From positions 24,609 to 88,608 of the forward strand of contig NZ_QZVQ01000011.1 in the NCBI RefSeq assembly GCF_003660445.1: DNA of 64,000 nt. The letters run 5' to 3'. This stretch comes from Croceibacterium ferulae (GTDB taxonomy: Bacteria > Pseudomonadota > Alphaproteobacteria > Sphingomonadales > Sphingomonadaceae). The position numbers and the translations under genes were made by a program. The notes under the pieces were generated by a model. The model was given only the letters and a program-made list of their open reading frames with translations. It did not search any database and had not been told where the DNA came from. Positions 1-9,673 of the stretch are shown piece by piece. Numbering within the stretch: position 1 is the stretch's first letter; every line of letters begins with the position of its first letter.

Positions 1-1
1 C

Positions 2-1771
2 TGCCTGCTGCCCGCCCTCCTGTTCGCCTGCAGCCCTGCGGCGGCGGAGACCACCGCCGTGCGGGTGAACGGCCTGGGCTTTGCACCCGACGCGCCCAAG
101 CGGGCCATCGTGGAAACGGATGCCACCGAGCCGTTGGGCTGGGTGGTGCGCGATGCGACGGGCCGCACGCTGCTGAGCGGGCGGACAGTGCCTTACGGTC
201 AGGATGCGGCTTCAGGACACAATCTGCACCGGATCGATTTCGGCGCCCTGACCGTGTCGGGCGGGGGCTTGCAGGTGGTGGCGGATGGCGTTTCCAGCCC
301 GCCCTTCACCATTGCACCACACCTCTACGAGCCGGTGGCGCGCGATGCGCTGGCCTATTTCTACCATAACCGTGCCGGCACGCCGATCCGGGCCGATCTG
401 GTGGGGGAGCAGCTGGCCCGCCCCGCCGGCCACCTGCCCGAACGCGCCACCTGCGTGCAGGGGCGCGACACCAATGGCAACGAATGGGCGCCCTGCAGCT
501 ACACATTGGATGTCACCGGCGGGTGGTACGATGCCGGTGATCACGGCAAATATGTCGTCAATGGCGGCATCGCCACCTGGACCCTGCTGAACCTGCACGA
601 GACGCTCGCGCCTTTCGCGGACAACACGCTCAAGGTGCCGGAGGCCGGCAATGGCGTGCCCGACCTGCTGGACGAGGCGCGGTGGGAGGTGGAGTTCCTG
701 TTGCGGATGCAGGTGCCGGACGGACAGAAAATGCGGCTGGCGGTGGACCAGCCGTCGCCGGCCGCGGGACTGACCTTCAGCGAGGTGGATGCTGGCGGCA
801 TGGCGCATCACAAGGTCGGCGACATCAGCTGGGCACCGGTGCCGCTGCGGCCGGACCAGAACCGGCTGGAACGCGTTCTCGCCCCGCCCTCCACCGCCGC
901 CACCCTGAACCTGGCCGCCGTGGCGCTGCAATGCGCGCGCGTGTGGCAGAGCGCCGACCCGGCGTTTGCCGCACGCTGCGCCAAAGCGGCGACGCGCGCG
1001 ATCGCGGCGGCGGAACGGAACCCGGCGATCTACGCCGTGGCTGATTTCCCGGGCAGCGGTGCCTATGGCGATGGCAGCCTGACGGACGAGTTCTTCTGGG
1101 CGCAAGCAGAGCTGTATGCGACCACCCGCGATCCTCGCCACGAGGCGGCCCTGCGCCAGGCGCCGTTCCTGAACCAGCCAGCCGGGGAGGCCGGCTGGGG
1201 CTCGGTCGCGACGCTCGGCCTCGTCACGCTGGCGCAATCCGACACGCCCCTGCGCGATCAGGCACGCCAGCAGATCGTCGCCGCGGCGCATGCCTGGGTG
1301 CAGGAGCAGGCGGAGACCGGCTTTGCCATCCCCCACGCCGGCACGCGGTTCGTGTGGGGATCGAACAGCGGCTTGCTGAACCGTGCGATGCTGCTGGCGC
1401 TGGCGGCGCAATGGACCGGGGAGGCGCGCTATCGCACGGCGGTGGTGGACACGCTGGACTACCTGCTGGGCCGCAACCCCAACGGCCGGTCCTACATTTC
1501 CGGCTATGGCACGGATCCGATGCGCGCACCGCATCACCGGCACTGGGCAGGCGCGCTGGACCCGGCCTATCCGCTGCCGCCCGCGGGCGCCCTGTCCGGC
1601 GGGCCGAACTCCACCTCCACCGGCGAAGGGACCGCCGGCGTTGTCGCGGCAGGCTGCGCGCCGATGCGCTGCTGGGCGGATGATGTGGGCGCCTACGCGC
1701 TGAACGAGGTGGCGATCAACTGGAACGCGCCGCTTGCCTGGGTCGTCACCTGGCTGGACCGGACGCAGTAG
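2..1771 (+). CDS. GH9 family endoglucanase/exoglucanase, 5' end outside the window
   Basis: A glycoside hydrolase family 9 enzyme of the type that cleaves beta-1,4-glucan chains. The open frame already runs at the first bases of the window. Its first visible residues form the end of a signal peptide with a lipobox-like LLFAC-S, so the true start lies upstream. An N-terminal Ig-like CelD_N domain (VNGLGFAPDAPKRA) precedes the (alpha/alpha)6 barrel. Family hallmarks are GGWYDAGDHGKY near residue 172, holding the catalytic base aspartates, the substrate-binding stretch with MRAPHHRH, and the C-terminal DDVGAYALNEVAINWN, whose Glu is the proton donor. The last codons overlap the 3' end of the convergent tetR gene by 26 bp. 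The exact substrate (cellulose, mixed-linkage glucan, xyloglucan backbone) cannot be read from sequence. Confidence 0.9.
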   Translation, partial: CLLPALLFACSPAAAETTAVRVNGLGFAPDAPKRAIVETDATEPLGWVVRDATGRTLLSGRTVPYGQDAASGHNLHRIDFGALTVSGGGLQVVADGVSSPPFTIAPHLYEPVARDALAYFYHNRAGTPIRADLVGEQLARPAGHLPERATCVQGRDTNGNEWAPCSYTLDVTGGWYDAGDHGKYVVNGGIATWTLLNLHETLAPFADNTLKVPEAGNGVPDLLDEARWEVEFLLRMQVPDGQKMRLAVDQPSPAAGLTFSEVDAGGMAHHKVGDISWAPVPLRPDQNRLERVLAPPSTAATLNLAAVALQCARVWQSADPAFAARCAKAATRAIAAAERNPAIYAVADFPGSGAYGDGSLTDEFFWAQAELYATTRDPRHEAALRQAPFLNQPAGEAGWGSVATLGLVTLAQSDTPLRDQARQQIVAAAHAWVQEQAETGFAIPHAGTRFVWGSNSGLLNRAMLLALAAQWTGEARYRTAVVDTLDYLLGRNPNGRSYISGYGTDPMRAPHHRHWAGALDPAYPLPPAGALSGGPNSTSTGEGTAGVVAAGCAPMRCWADDVGAYALNEVAINWNAPLAWVVTWLDRTQ

Positions 1772-2489
1772 GTGCCTGGCAGAGGCCCGCGCCGATGCAG
1801 AAGAAGCGCACCTTTTCCGTCAGGTCCGCACCGGTGGCGGGAATGGAGGCGCCATGGCTGATCGCCTGGGTGTGCAGGTCGTAGATGAACATGCCCAGGA
1901 AGATCGCCGCCAGCATTTCGGGCCGGGTGTTCAGCCTGTGACCTTCATCCTGCCACCGCGCGAACAGCCGCGCCAGGAAGGCGCGCGCATTGGCGATCGT
2001 GCGGCCGTAGAAGCGGCGCGCGAAGTCCGGGTTCTCCAGGCTGTAGGCGATCACCACCCGCGACAGGGCGACTTCCGCCGGATCCAGGAAGCGTTCGTGC
2101 AGGTCACGCGCCAGCACCTCCAGCACCTCGATCGGGGTGCGGCCGCGATCGACCAGCCCCTGCAGCCGGTCCTCCTTGGCGCAGGCGCGATGCTCCATGA
2201 CCGATTCCAGCAGCCCGGTCTTGCTGCCGAACAGCTTGTACAATGTCGCCAGCGATCCTCCGGCACAGTCCACCACGTCTGCCAGCGTCGTCCGTTCGAA
2301 GCCCTGCTGCAGAAACAACGTGTCTGCGCAGGTGATAAAGGCATCACGCCGCCGATCGAGCCGGCCAAGGCCGTCATCATGGTCAGCCCCTGCGGAAATG
2401 CTGCTGTCGCCTGGCGATGAAATTTTGCTGAACCCTGCTTGAACCCTGATCGTGTAACCGTTATTACACCTTCGCACGTGCACAATCAA
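1746..2489 (-). CDS. TetR/AcrR family transcriptional regulator
   Basis: A likely repressor of the divergent RND efflux operon. The N-terminal helix-turn-helix spans roughly residues 48-95 (RDAFITCADTLFLQQGF, then TTLADVVDCAGGSLATLYKLF). The remainder is an all-helical ligand/dimerisation domain of the AefR-like type. The start is uncertain. The longest frame begins with TTG at 2489, GTG codons follow at 2483 and 2477, and there is no usable start between there and the HTH. Any of these starts places a palindromic candidate operator inside the first codons of the gene itself. The divergent position next to a pump operon is the usual arrangement for a local TetR repressor. The inducer is unknown. 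Confidence 0.85.
   Translation of the reverse strand: MIVHVRRCNNGYTIRVQAGFSKISSPGDSSISAGADHDDGLGRLDRRRDAFITCADTLFLQQGFERTTLADVVDCAGGSLATLYKLFGSKTGLLESVMEHRACAKEDRLQGLVDRGRTPIEVLEVLARDLHERFLDPAEVALSRVVIAYSLENPDFARRFYGRTIANARAFLARLFARWQDEGHRLNTRPEMLAAIFLGMFIYDLHTQAISHGASIPATGADLTEKVRFFCIGAGLCQAPTASGPAR
2452..2469. promoter_or_regulatory. Candidate TetR operator between regulator and efflux operon
   Basis: A perfect inverted repeat, GTGTAA-N6-TTACAC, lies 35 bp upstream of the periplasmic adaptor gene start and at the 5' end of tetR. The size and position suit a TetR dimer that would shut off both divergent promoters. The assignment is inferred from symmetry and position only. Confidence 0.5.
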
Positions 2490-2504
2490 TCCGAAGGTTC
2501 TCCT

Positions 2505-3674
2505 ATGCGTATCGCGCTGCCGCTGGTCGCCGCCATGGGCCTCATGCTGTCCGCCTGCGGCGAAACGCCGGCGGAGGCCCCGCCCCAGGCGATGCCGGTC
2601 CAGACCATCACCGTGTCCGGCCGTCCCCTGCCCGAGATCATCGAGCTGCCCGGCCGGATCGAGGCGGTGCGCGTGGCCGAGGTGCGCGCCCGCGTGACCG
2701 GGATCATCCAGCGCCGCCTGTTCGAGGAAGGCACCACCGTACGCGCTGGTCAGCCGCTGTTCCGCATCGACCCGTCGGAACTGCGCGCGGCGCAGGCCCA
2801 GGTCGAAGCCAGCCTGCAGCGCGCCCGTGCGACGGCGGCCAACACCGCCGCCGTGGTGGATCGGTACCGCCCGCTGGTGGAGCAGGATGCGATCAGCCGG
2901 CAGGAATATGACGCCGCCGTCGCCGCCAATCGCGGCGCGCGGGCGGACGTGGCCCAGCTCCAGGCGCAGCTGCGCGCATCCAGCCTGCAGCTGGGCTACA
3001 CCAATGTGACCGCACCGATCTCCGGCCGGGTGGGCCGGGCCGAGGTGACGGAAGGCGCCTTCGTCACGCAGGCGGAAGGTACGCTGCTGACCCGGATCGA
3101 GCAGATGAGCCCCGTCTGGGCCACCATCGAACAGTCCGCGGCGGACGTGCTGCGTATGCGCCGGATGGTGGATGCGGGCGAGTTGCGGCTGAACAATCCG
3201 GTCCGTGCGGAACTGATCCTGCCGGACGGCAGCACCTATGGCGTCACCGGCACCGTCGACTTCCTGGGTCAGTCGGTCACCGCGACCACCGGCACGGTGC
3301 AGCTGCGGGCGGAGTTTGCCAATCCCGAAGGGCTGCTGCTGCCGGGCGAATTCGTCCGTGTGCGGCTGACCGTGGGCGAGATGACCAACGGCATCTCCGT
3401 GCCGCAGGGCGCCGTTAGCGTGACGCCGGAAGGCGGATCCGTGTTCGTGGCCGTAAACGGCAAGGCGGTCGCCCGTCCCGTGGTGCTGGGCGAGATGATC
3501 AACGGCCAGTGGCTGATCGAAAGCGGGCTGAAGCCCGGTGACGTGGTCATCACCAACAACCTGCAGAAGCTGCGCGATGGCGCGCCGGTGCAGGTGCAGC
3601 AGCCCGCCGCCGCGCGTGCGCAGGGGCAGGCACAGCGCCCTTCCCCGGCGCCCGCCGCCACGCAGGGACGCTGA
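2505..3674 (+). CDS. RND efflux periplasmic adaptor (AcrA/MexA type) lipoprotein
   Basis: Membrane fusion protein of a tripartite multidrug pump. It links the inner-membrane RND transporter to the outer-membrane channel. The chosen ATG has a GAAGG ribosome site 7 bp upstream and opens a lipoprotein signal peptide ending LMLSAC-G, so the protein is probably anchored to the inner membrane by Cys20. A first barrel-sandwich half (AEVRARVTGIIQRRLFEEG) is followed by an Ala/Gln/Arg-rich coiled-coil hairpin, the second lipoyl half (NVTAPISGRVGRAEV) and beta-barrel domains. Length (389 aa) is normal for the AcrA family. The tail is Pro/Ala/Gln-rich. The next gene starts 3 bp after the stop, so all three pump genes form one operon. 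Confidence 0.94.
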   Translation: MRIALPLVAAMGLMLSACGETPAEAPPQAMPVQTITVSGRPLPEIIELPGRIEAVRVAEVRARVTGIIQRRLFEEGTTVRAGQPLFRIDPSELRAAQAQVEASLQRARATAANTAAVVDRYRPLVEQDAISRQEYDAAVAANRGARADVAQLQAQLRASSLQLGYTNVTAPISGRVGRAEVTEGAFVTQAEGTLLTRIEQMSPVWATIEQSAADVLRMRRMVDAGELRLNNPVRAELILPDGSTYGVTGTVDFLGQSVTATTGTVQLRAEFANPEGLLLPGEFVRVRLTVGEMTNGISVPQGAVSVTPEGGSVFVAVNGKAVARPVVLGEMINGQWLIESGLKPGDVVITNNLQKLRDGAPVQVQQPAAARAQGQAQRPSPAPAATQGR

Positions 3675-3677
3675 TCC

Positions 3678-6600
3678 ATGTCACGGTTCTTCATCGACCG
3701 GCCCATCTTCGCATGGGTCATCGCGCTCGGAATCCTGCTGTCCGGCATCATCGCCATGCGCGCGCTGCCGATCGAGCAATATCCTGATATCGCCCCGCCA
3801 TCGCTGCAGATCACCGCGACCTATCCGGGCGCGGACGCCGCCACGCTGGAGCAGAACGTCACCCAGGTGATCGAGCAGCAGCTGAACGGCGTGGACGGGC
3901 TGCTGTACATGAACAGCAGCAGCGAATCGACCGGCAGCGCCAGCATCACGGTGACGTTCGAGGCCGGGACCGACATCGACATCGCGCAGACCGAGGTGCA
4001 GAACCGGCTCAGCACCGTGGAAGCCCGCCTGCCCGAGGATGTGCGCCGCAACGGCATCACCGTGCGCCAGTCCAACAGCAACTTCCTGATGGTGGTCGCG
4101 CTGACCAGCCGCAGCGGGGAGATGAGCGGCATCGACCTGGGCAATGTGGCGACCCAGCAGGTGCTGGACGAGCTGCGCCGCGTGAACGGCGTGGGCGACG
4201 TGCTGCTGTTCGGTTCCGAATATGCAATGCGCATCTGGCTCGATCCGCAGAAGCTCGCCTCCTTCAACCTGTCGCCGACCGCCGTGCTGGCCGCGATCCA
4301 GGAACAGAACACGCAGACGGCCGGCGGCCAGCTGGGCGCCAAGCCCTATGTCGACGGGCAGCTGATCAATGCCACCATCGTCACGCAGAACCGCTTCTCC
4401 GCGGTCGGACAGTTCGAGAACATCATCCTGCGCGCCGAAACCGGCGGCGCCACCGTGCGCCTGGCCGACGTCGCCCGGGTGGAACTGGGAGCCTTCGATT
4501 ACGGCTTCTCCTCCACGCTGAACCAGCGCCCCGTCGCCGGTCTGGGCATCCAGCTGGCGACCGGCGCCAATGCGCTGGATGCAGCCGAAGGCATTCGCGC
4601 GCAGATGGACAACATTGCCCGCGGCCTGCCCGGCGATGTCGAATGGAGCATCCCCTACGACACCACGCCATTCGTCACCATCTCGATCGAGGAGGTGGTG
4701 ATCACCCTGATCGAGGCCATGGCGCTGGTGTTCCTGGTCATGTTCCTGTTCCTGCAGAACTGGCGCGCCACCGTGATCCCCACGCTGGTGGTGCCGATCG
4801 CCTTGGCCGGCGCATGCCTGGGGCTGTGGCTGGCGGGCTTTTCCATCAACGTGCTGACCCTGTTCGGCATGGTGCTGGCGATCGGCATCCTGGTCGACGA
4901 CGCGATCGTGGTGATCGAAAATGTCGAGCGGATCATGCACGAGGAAGGGCTGGATCCGGTCCGCGCCACCCGCAAGGCGATGGACCAGATCACCGGCGCC
5001 ATCATCGGCATCACGCTGGTGCTGATCGCGGTGTTCGTGCCGATGGCGTTCTTCCCGGGTTCGACCGGTGGCATCTACCGCCAGTTCTCGGTCACGCTGG
5101 CGATCTCCATCTTCTTCTCCGCATTAATGGCGCTGACGCTGACACCGGCCCTGTGCGCCACCTTCCTGAAGCCGAAGGATGCGGGGCATGGCCCAGCCGG
5201 CGAAGGAGACGTGCATGGCACCACGCCGCCGCGGCCGGTCCGGGCCGGCTGGCGTGGCGGGCTGGATCGCGTGCGCAACACCGGTGTCCGCGTGCTGGAC
5301 AAGTTCAATGTCTGGTTTGCCCGGATGACGGACAAGTACAGCCGCGCGAACGACCGCATCCTGTCGCGTCCGCTGATGGCACTGGCGGCCTTCGGGGCGG
5401 TCTGCGCCCTGACGCTGGTGCTGTTCATGCGCCTGCCGACCTCCTTCCTGCCGACGGAGGACCAGGGCGAGATGATCGTGGTGGTGCAGGCACCGCCGGG
5501 ATCGACCGAGGCGCGCACCGACGAGGCGATCAAGCAGGTGGAAGGCTTCCTGAAGGAGCAGACGGAGGTCCGCGACTTCTTCACCATCCGCGGCTTCAGC
5601 TTCTTCGGCCGTGGCCAGAACAATGCCATGATGTTCGTGCAGCTGCACCCATGGGCTGACCGGACCGATCCGGAAAACAGCGCGGGTGCGCTGGTCGGCC
5701 GGGCCATGGGCCGCCTGATGCAGCTGGACCAGGCAATCGCCTTCGCCATCCAGCGCCCGCCGATCGCGGCGCTGGGCAATGCCAGCGGCTTCCAGCTGAA
5801 GCTGGTGGACCGTCAGGGCGTCGGTCGTGCTACGCTGACTGCCGCGCGCGACCAGTTGCTGGGTGCGGCAGGGCAGAGCGCGATTATCACCAACCTGCGG
5901 CCTGACGAACAGGCGCCAACCCCGCAGCTGCGCGTCAATATCGACCGGGTGCAGGCGCGGGCGCTGGGTCTGGCGATCAGCGACGTGAACGCGGCGCTGT
6001 CGATCACCTTCGGCTCCGCCTATGCCAACGACTTCACCCGGCAGGGCCGCGTGCTGCGCGTGATGGTGCAGGCCGATGCACCGTTCCGCATGACGCCGGA
6101 CGACATCCTGGCGTTGCGCGTGCCCAATCAGGCGGGTGAGCTGGTGCCCTTCACCGCCTTCGCCACCGCCGAATGGACTTCCGCCCCACCCACGCTGACC
6201 CGGTACAATGGCTATCCCGCGCTGACCCTGTCGGGCGAAGCGGTGGCTGGGGAATCCTCCGGTGCGGCGCTGGCGGAGATGGAGACGCTGGCACAGGATC
6301 TGCCGCCCGGCGTCGGCTATGAATGGACCGGCCTGTCCTATGAAGAGAAGCAGGCGGGCGGCCAGATCGGCATGCTGCTGGGCCTATCCGTCATTGTGGT
6401 TTTCCTGCTGCTGGCGGCTTTGTACGAAAGCTGGGCCGTGCCGCTGTCGGTGCTGCTGATCGTACCGGCCGGCGTGCTGGGCGCGGTGGTGTTCTCGATC
6501 GCCCGCAGCCTGTCGGCCGACGTGTACTTCAACGTGGGCCTGATCACGATCATCGGCCTGGCAGCGAAGAACGCGATCCTGATCGTGGAGTTCGCGATCG

Positions 6601-6932
6601 AGGAAGAGGCCCGCGGGGAAGGGGTGCTGCAATCGGTGAAGGAAGCAGCCAAGCTGCGCCTGCGGCCGATCATCATGACCTCGCTCGCCTTCATCCTGGG
6701 CATGGTCCCGCTGGTGATCGCCTCGGGCGCCGGTGCCGCCAGCCGCATCGCGGTAGGCACGGGCGTCATGGGCGGCATGATCGCGGCCACCGCCATCGGC
6801 ATCTTCGTGATCCCGGTCCTGTACCTGCTGGTCCGCAAATATCTCAGCCGCAAGCAGCCTGTCGCTGCCGGAGAGATCGACGATCACGGACCCCAGGGTC
6901 CAGGCACCCGCCCGGCAGGAGAGCCCGCATGA
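3678..6932 (+). CDS. RND multidrug efflux transporter, HAE1 (AcrB/MexB) type
   Basis: Inner-membrane proton-driven drug exporter of 1084 aa, close to the AcrB length. It begins with the family signature MSRFFIDRPIFAWVIALGI (TM1). The proton-relay aspartates sit in LVDDAIVVIENV near residues 405-406 of TM4, and the partner lysine is in AAKNAILIVEFA near residue 963 of TM10. Large periplasmic porter and docking loops lie between TM1/TM2 and TM7/TM8. A 30-40 residue Gly/Arg/His-rich cytoplasmic insertion near residues 500-530 is somewhat longer than in AcrB. The last four bases overlap the start of the outer-membrane channel gene (ATGA), indicating translational coupling. Substrates are unknown. 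Confidence 0.96.
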   Translation: MSRFFIDRPIFAWVIALGILLSGIIAMRALPIEQYPDIAPPSLQITATYPGADAATLEQNVTQVIEQQLNGVDGLLYMNSSSESTGSASITVTFEAGTDIDIAQTEVQNRLSTVEARLPEDVRRNGITVRQSNSNFLMVVALTSRSGEMSGIDLGNVATQQVLDELRRVNGVGDVLLFGSEYAMRIWLDPQKLASFNLSPTAVLAAIQEQNTQTAGGQLGAKPYVDGQLINATIVTQNRFSAVGQFENIILRAETGGATVRLADVARVELGAFDYGFSSTLNQRPVAGLGIQLATGANALDAAEGIRAQMDNIARGLPGDVEWSIPYDTTPFVTISIEEVVITLIEAMALVFLVMFLFLQNWRATVIPTLVVPIALAGACLGLWLAGFSINVLTLFGMVLAIGILVDDAIVVIENVERIMHEEGLDPVRATRKAMDQITGAIIGITLVLIAVFVPMAFFPGSTGGIYRQFSVTLAISIFFSALMALTLTPALCATFLKPKDAGHGPAGEGDVHGTTPPRPVRAGWRGGLDRVRNTGVRVLDKFNVWFARMTDKYSRANDRILSRPLMALAAFGAVCALTLVLFMRLPTSFLPTEDQGEMIVVVQAPPGSTEARTDEAIKQVEGFLKEQTEVRDFFTIRGFSFFGRGQNNAMMFVQLHPWADRTDPENSAGALVGRAMGRLMQLDQAIAFAIQRPPIAALGNASGFQLKLVDRQGVGRATLTAARDQLLGAAGQSAIITNLRPDEQAPTPQLRVNIDRVQARALGLAISDVNAALSITFGSAYANDFTRQGRVLRVMVQADAPFRMTPDDILALRVPNQAGELVPFTAFATAEWTSAPPTLTRYNGYPALTLSGEAVAGESSGAALAEMETLAQDLPPGVGYEWTGLSYEEKQAGGQIGMLLGLSVIVVFLLLAALYESWAVPLSVLLIVPAGVLGAVVFSIARSLSADVYFNVGLITIIGLAAKNAILIVEFAIEEEARGEGVLQSVKEAAKLRLRPIIMTSLAFILGMVPLVIASGAGAASRIAVGTGVMGGMIAATAIGIFVIPVLYLLVRKYLSRKQPVAAGEIDDHGPQGPGTRPAGEPA

Positions 6933-8422
6933 TCCGCCGCCATTCCCTTGCCGCCACCAGCCTGCTGGCCGTGGCGCTGGCCGGTTGCGTCAACCTGGCG
7001 CCCGATCACGCCCGGCCCGGCCTGACGACGGAGCCCGCCTATGATCCGGCTTTCCAGCCCGATGGCAGCGTGGTCGCTAGCCGGCTGCCATGGCGGGACT
7101 TCTTCGTCGACCCGCGACTGGAAGGGCTGATCGCGACCGCGCTGCTCAACAACCGCAACCTGCTGGCCGCCACCGCGCGGATCGAGCAGGCCCGGGCACA
7201 GTACCGCATCCAGGATGCCGCCCGCCTGCCGACCGTGGGAGTGAACGGCACCGCAACGCGAACGCGCACGCCGCTCGGCACCATCCCCGGCTTCGGCACG
7301 GGAGGGGTAACCGACGAGCCGGGAGAAGGCGGCGAGGTCGTGGCCGATCCGCCCAGTTCCATCACGCTCAACCGGTATGACGTGAATGTCGGCGTCACCT
7401 CCTTCGAACTCGATTTCTGGGGCCGGGTCGCCAACCTGTCGGAAGCGGCACGCGCCACCTACCTGTCGACGGAGGCCGCGCAACGCGCCTTCTACCTGTC
7501 GCTGATCGGCGACGTGGCCGACACCTATTACCAGCTGGTGGAAACGCAGGAGCAGATCGCGCTGGCCCGGCAGACCGCGGAAAGCCGCCGCGAAGGGCTG
7601 CGTATCGCCGAATTGCGGCTCAGCTCCGGCGTCGAGAGCGCCCTGCCCACCCGCCAGGCGGAGGCCTTGCTGACGCAGGCCGAACAACAGGTCCAGGCGC
7701 AGGAACTGACGGAGGCGCAGCTGCGCAACCAGCTGGCCGTGCTGGTCGGCGGCCGCGTGCCGGACATGCTGCCCACCGGCCTGACGCTGGCGGAACAGGA
7801 AAACGGGCTGGAGATCGATGCCGGCCTGCCGTCCGACCTGTTGCTGGCGCGGCCCGACATCATCCAGGCGGAAGAGGAACTGCGGGCGGCACGGGCCAAT
7901 ATCGGGGCGGCGCGGGCGGCGTTCTTCCCCTCGATCTCGCTGACCGGCAGCTTCGGCTTCTCCTCCGTGGAGCTGGACAACCTGTTCACCGGCAGCAACC
8001 AGGCATGGTCCTTCGGCCCGTCGATAAACCTGCCGATCTTCGACTGGGGCGCCCGCGAAGGCCAGCTGGACTTCGCCCGCGCCCGCGAGGTGGAGGAGGT
8101 CGCGCAATACGATCTGGCGGTGCAGAACGCATTTCGCGAAGTGTCCGACGCACTGGCCGGCCGCCGATGGTTGGCGGAGCAGGTTCGGACGCTGGAACGC
8201 GGCGTGGTGGCGCAGGAGCAGATCGCCAATATCGCGCGGCTGCGATACCGCGAAGGCGTGGCGAACTTCCTGGAAGTGCTGGATGCCGAACGCAGCCTGT
8301 TCAGCGCGCAACAGTCGTTGCTGACCACCCGTCGGGCCTATCGCGCCAACGCCGTCGCACTGTATGTGGCGCTGGGCGGCGGCATGCTGGCGCCCGATGC
8401 GGTACCCGCAACGGCGCGCTGA
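6929..8422 (+). CDS. Outer-membrane efflux lipoprotein, NodT/OprM family
   Basis: Trimeric outer-membrane channel completing the RND pump. The lipoprotein signal LLAVALAGC-V puts the acylated cysteine near residue 20. Two repeats of the outer-membrane efflux (TolC-like) domain follow: TALLNNRNLLAATARIEQAR opens the first helical hairpin and LLARPDIIQAEEELRAARANI the second. The segment SITLNRYDVNVGVTSFELDFWGR is the typical NodT core. At 497 aa it matches the family. It is the last gene of the three-gene operon, and a GC-rich hairpin follows the stop codon. Confidence 0.94.
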   Translation: MIRRHSLAATSLLAVALAGCVNLAPDHARPGLTTEPAYDPAFQPDGSVVASRLPWRDFFVDPRLEGLIATALLNNRNLLAATARIEQARAQYRIQDAARLPTVGVNGTATRTRTPLGTIPGFGTGGVTDEPGEGGEVVADPPSSITLNRYDVNVGVTSFELDFWGRVANLSEAARATYLSTEAAQRAFYLSLIGDVADTYYQLVETQEQIALARQTAESRREGLRIAELRLSSGVESALPTRQAEALLTQAEQQVQAQELTEAQLRNQLAVLVGGRVPDMLPTGLTLAEQENGLEIDAGLPSDLLLARPDIIQAEEELRAARANIGAARAAFFPSISLTGSFGFSSVELDNLFTGSNQAWSFGPSINLPIFDWGAREGQLDFARAREVEEVAQYDLAVQNAFREVSDALAGRRWLAEQVRTLERGVVAQEQIANIARLRYREGVANFLEVLDAERSLFSAQQSLLTTRRAYRANAVALYVALGGGMLAPDAVPATAR

Positions 8423-8429
8423 CCTGCCA

Positions 8430-8455
8430 GGGGCAGGACCGCCCGGCCCTGCCCC
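8430..8455 (+). terminator. GC-rich hairpin after the efflux operon
   Basis: An 8-bp perfect stem (GGGGCAGG/CCTGCCCC) with a 10-nt loop begins 8 bp after the last efflux gene. No T-run follows, so it is at best a weak or Rho-assisted terminator. Confidence 0.35.
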
Positions 8456-8574
8456 GCGCCCCTTCCCCAACCGTTGTAGCTGTCACGCCACAGCTGCATG
8501 GCGGCAGGACGGTTGCAAACGGCTCCCCATCCTGCGACCGCACCATGCCGGTTGAATAAAGGTGTGTCGCAGCG

Positions 8575-9618
8575 ATGGAAGTTTCACGCAGGCGGATGAT
8601 CGCCGGACTAGGCGCTGGCGGACTGCTGCTGGGCGCCGGCGGCGGGCCGCTGCTGGCGCAAGGCCCCGCGCTGATCCGCCCCCCGCGCCTGCGCCCCGGC
8701 GACACTGTTGGCCTGGTCGCACCCGCCGGGTTTCTGGCCGACCGGACGGAACTGGATCTGGCGGCCGACGCCATGCGGGCAATGGGGCTGGAGCCGAAGC
8801 TGGCCGCCAACATCCTCGACCGCCACGGCTATCTGGCGGGGACCGATGGGGCGCGGGCCGCAGGGGTCAACGCGATGTTCGCCGATCCGGCCGTGCGCCT
8901 GGTCTTCAGCGTGCGCGGCGGCTGGGGCTCCGCCCGTATCCTGCCGCTGCTGGACTATGCCGCGATGCGCCGCGACCCCAAGCCGCTGGTCGGCTTCAGC
9001 GATGTCACCGCGTTGCATCTGGCTCTGCAAGCGCAGGGCGTAGGGTTCGCCACCATCCACGGTCCCAATGCGGCCAGCACCTGGCCATTGACCGCATGGG
9101 AGCCGCTGCGCAGCGTGCTGTTCGACGGCGCCACCCCCACTTACGGCCCGCCCGCGCCCGCAACGGACCGGCTGATCGATCGCGCCGCCCGCGTACCCGT
9201 ATTCGGCACCGGCACGGCGGAAGGGCGGCTGCTGGGTGGCAACCTGACGGTGCTGTCCGCGCTGGTCGGCACGCCCTGGCTGCCCGACTTCACCGGCGCG
9301 ATCCTGTTCCTGGAGGAGACCAACGAGGCGCAGTACCGCATCGACCGGATGCTGACGCAACTGGGCCAGGCCGGCATCCTGCCACGCGTGGCCGGGGTGG
9401 TGTTCGGGCAATGCACCAACTGCACCGATCCCGGCGGCTACGGCAACTTCACGCTGGTGGAGGTGCTGGACCACCATCTGGGTCCACTGGGTATCCCCGC
9501 CTTCCAGCTGCCGCTGTTCGGCCATGGCGGGCAGCAGGCGATGCTGCCTGTCGGCGCGCGCTGCCGGATCGATGCGGGAGCGGGCACGATGACGCTGCTG
9601 GAGCCGGTGGTAGCCTGA
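8575..9618 (+). CDS. ldcA: Muramoyl-tetrapeptide LD-carboxypeptidase, peptidase family S66
   Basis: Removes the terminal D-Ala from murein tetrapeptides during peptidoglycan recycling. The N-terminus has a twin-arginine signal (SRRRMIAGLGAGGLLLG), so this copy should be exported, unlike cytoplasmic E. coli LdcA. The catalytic serine is in VGFSDVTALH, the catalytic Glu in LFLEETNE, and the C-terminal His in LFGHGGQQ, which together form the Ser-Glu-His triad of S66. NPxxK-like N-terminal motifs (LRPGDTVGLVAPAG) also fit. Length (347 aa) is slightly above the family norm because of the signal. It appears monocistronic, with about 150 bp upstream and 55 bp to the comM fragment downstream. Confidence 0.92.
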   Translation: MEVSRRRMIAGLGAGGLLLGAGGGPLLAQGPALIRPPRLRPGDTVGLVAPAGFLADRTELDLAADAMRAMGLEPKLAANILDRHGYLAGTDGARAAGVNAMFADPAVRLVFSVRGGWGSARILPLLDYAAMRRDPKPLVGFSDVTALHLALQAQGVGFATIHGPNAASTWPLTAWEPLRSVLFDGATPTYGPPAPATDRLIDRAARVPVFGTGTAEGRLLGGNLTVLSALVGTPWLPDFTGAILFLEETNEAQYRIDRMLTQLGQAGILPRVAGVVFGQCTNCTDPGGYGNFTLVEVLDHHLGPLGIPAFQLPLFGHGGQQAMLPVGARCRIDAGAGTMTLLEPVVA

Positions 9619-9673
9619 CCCCTCGACACCGCCGCCGGCGGCGCTACAAACAGGCGGAACAAAGGGGGAAAGC

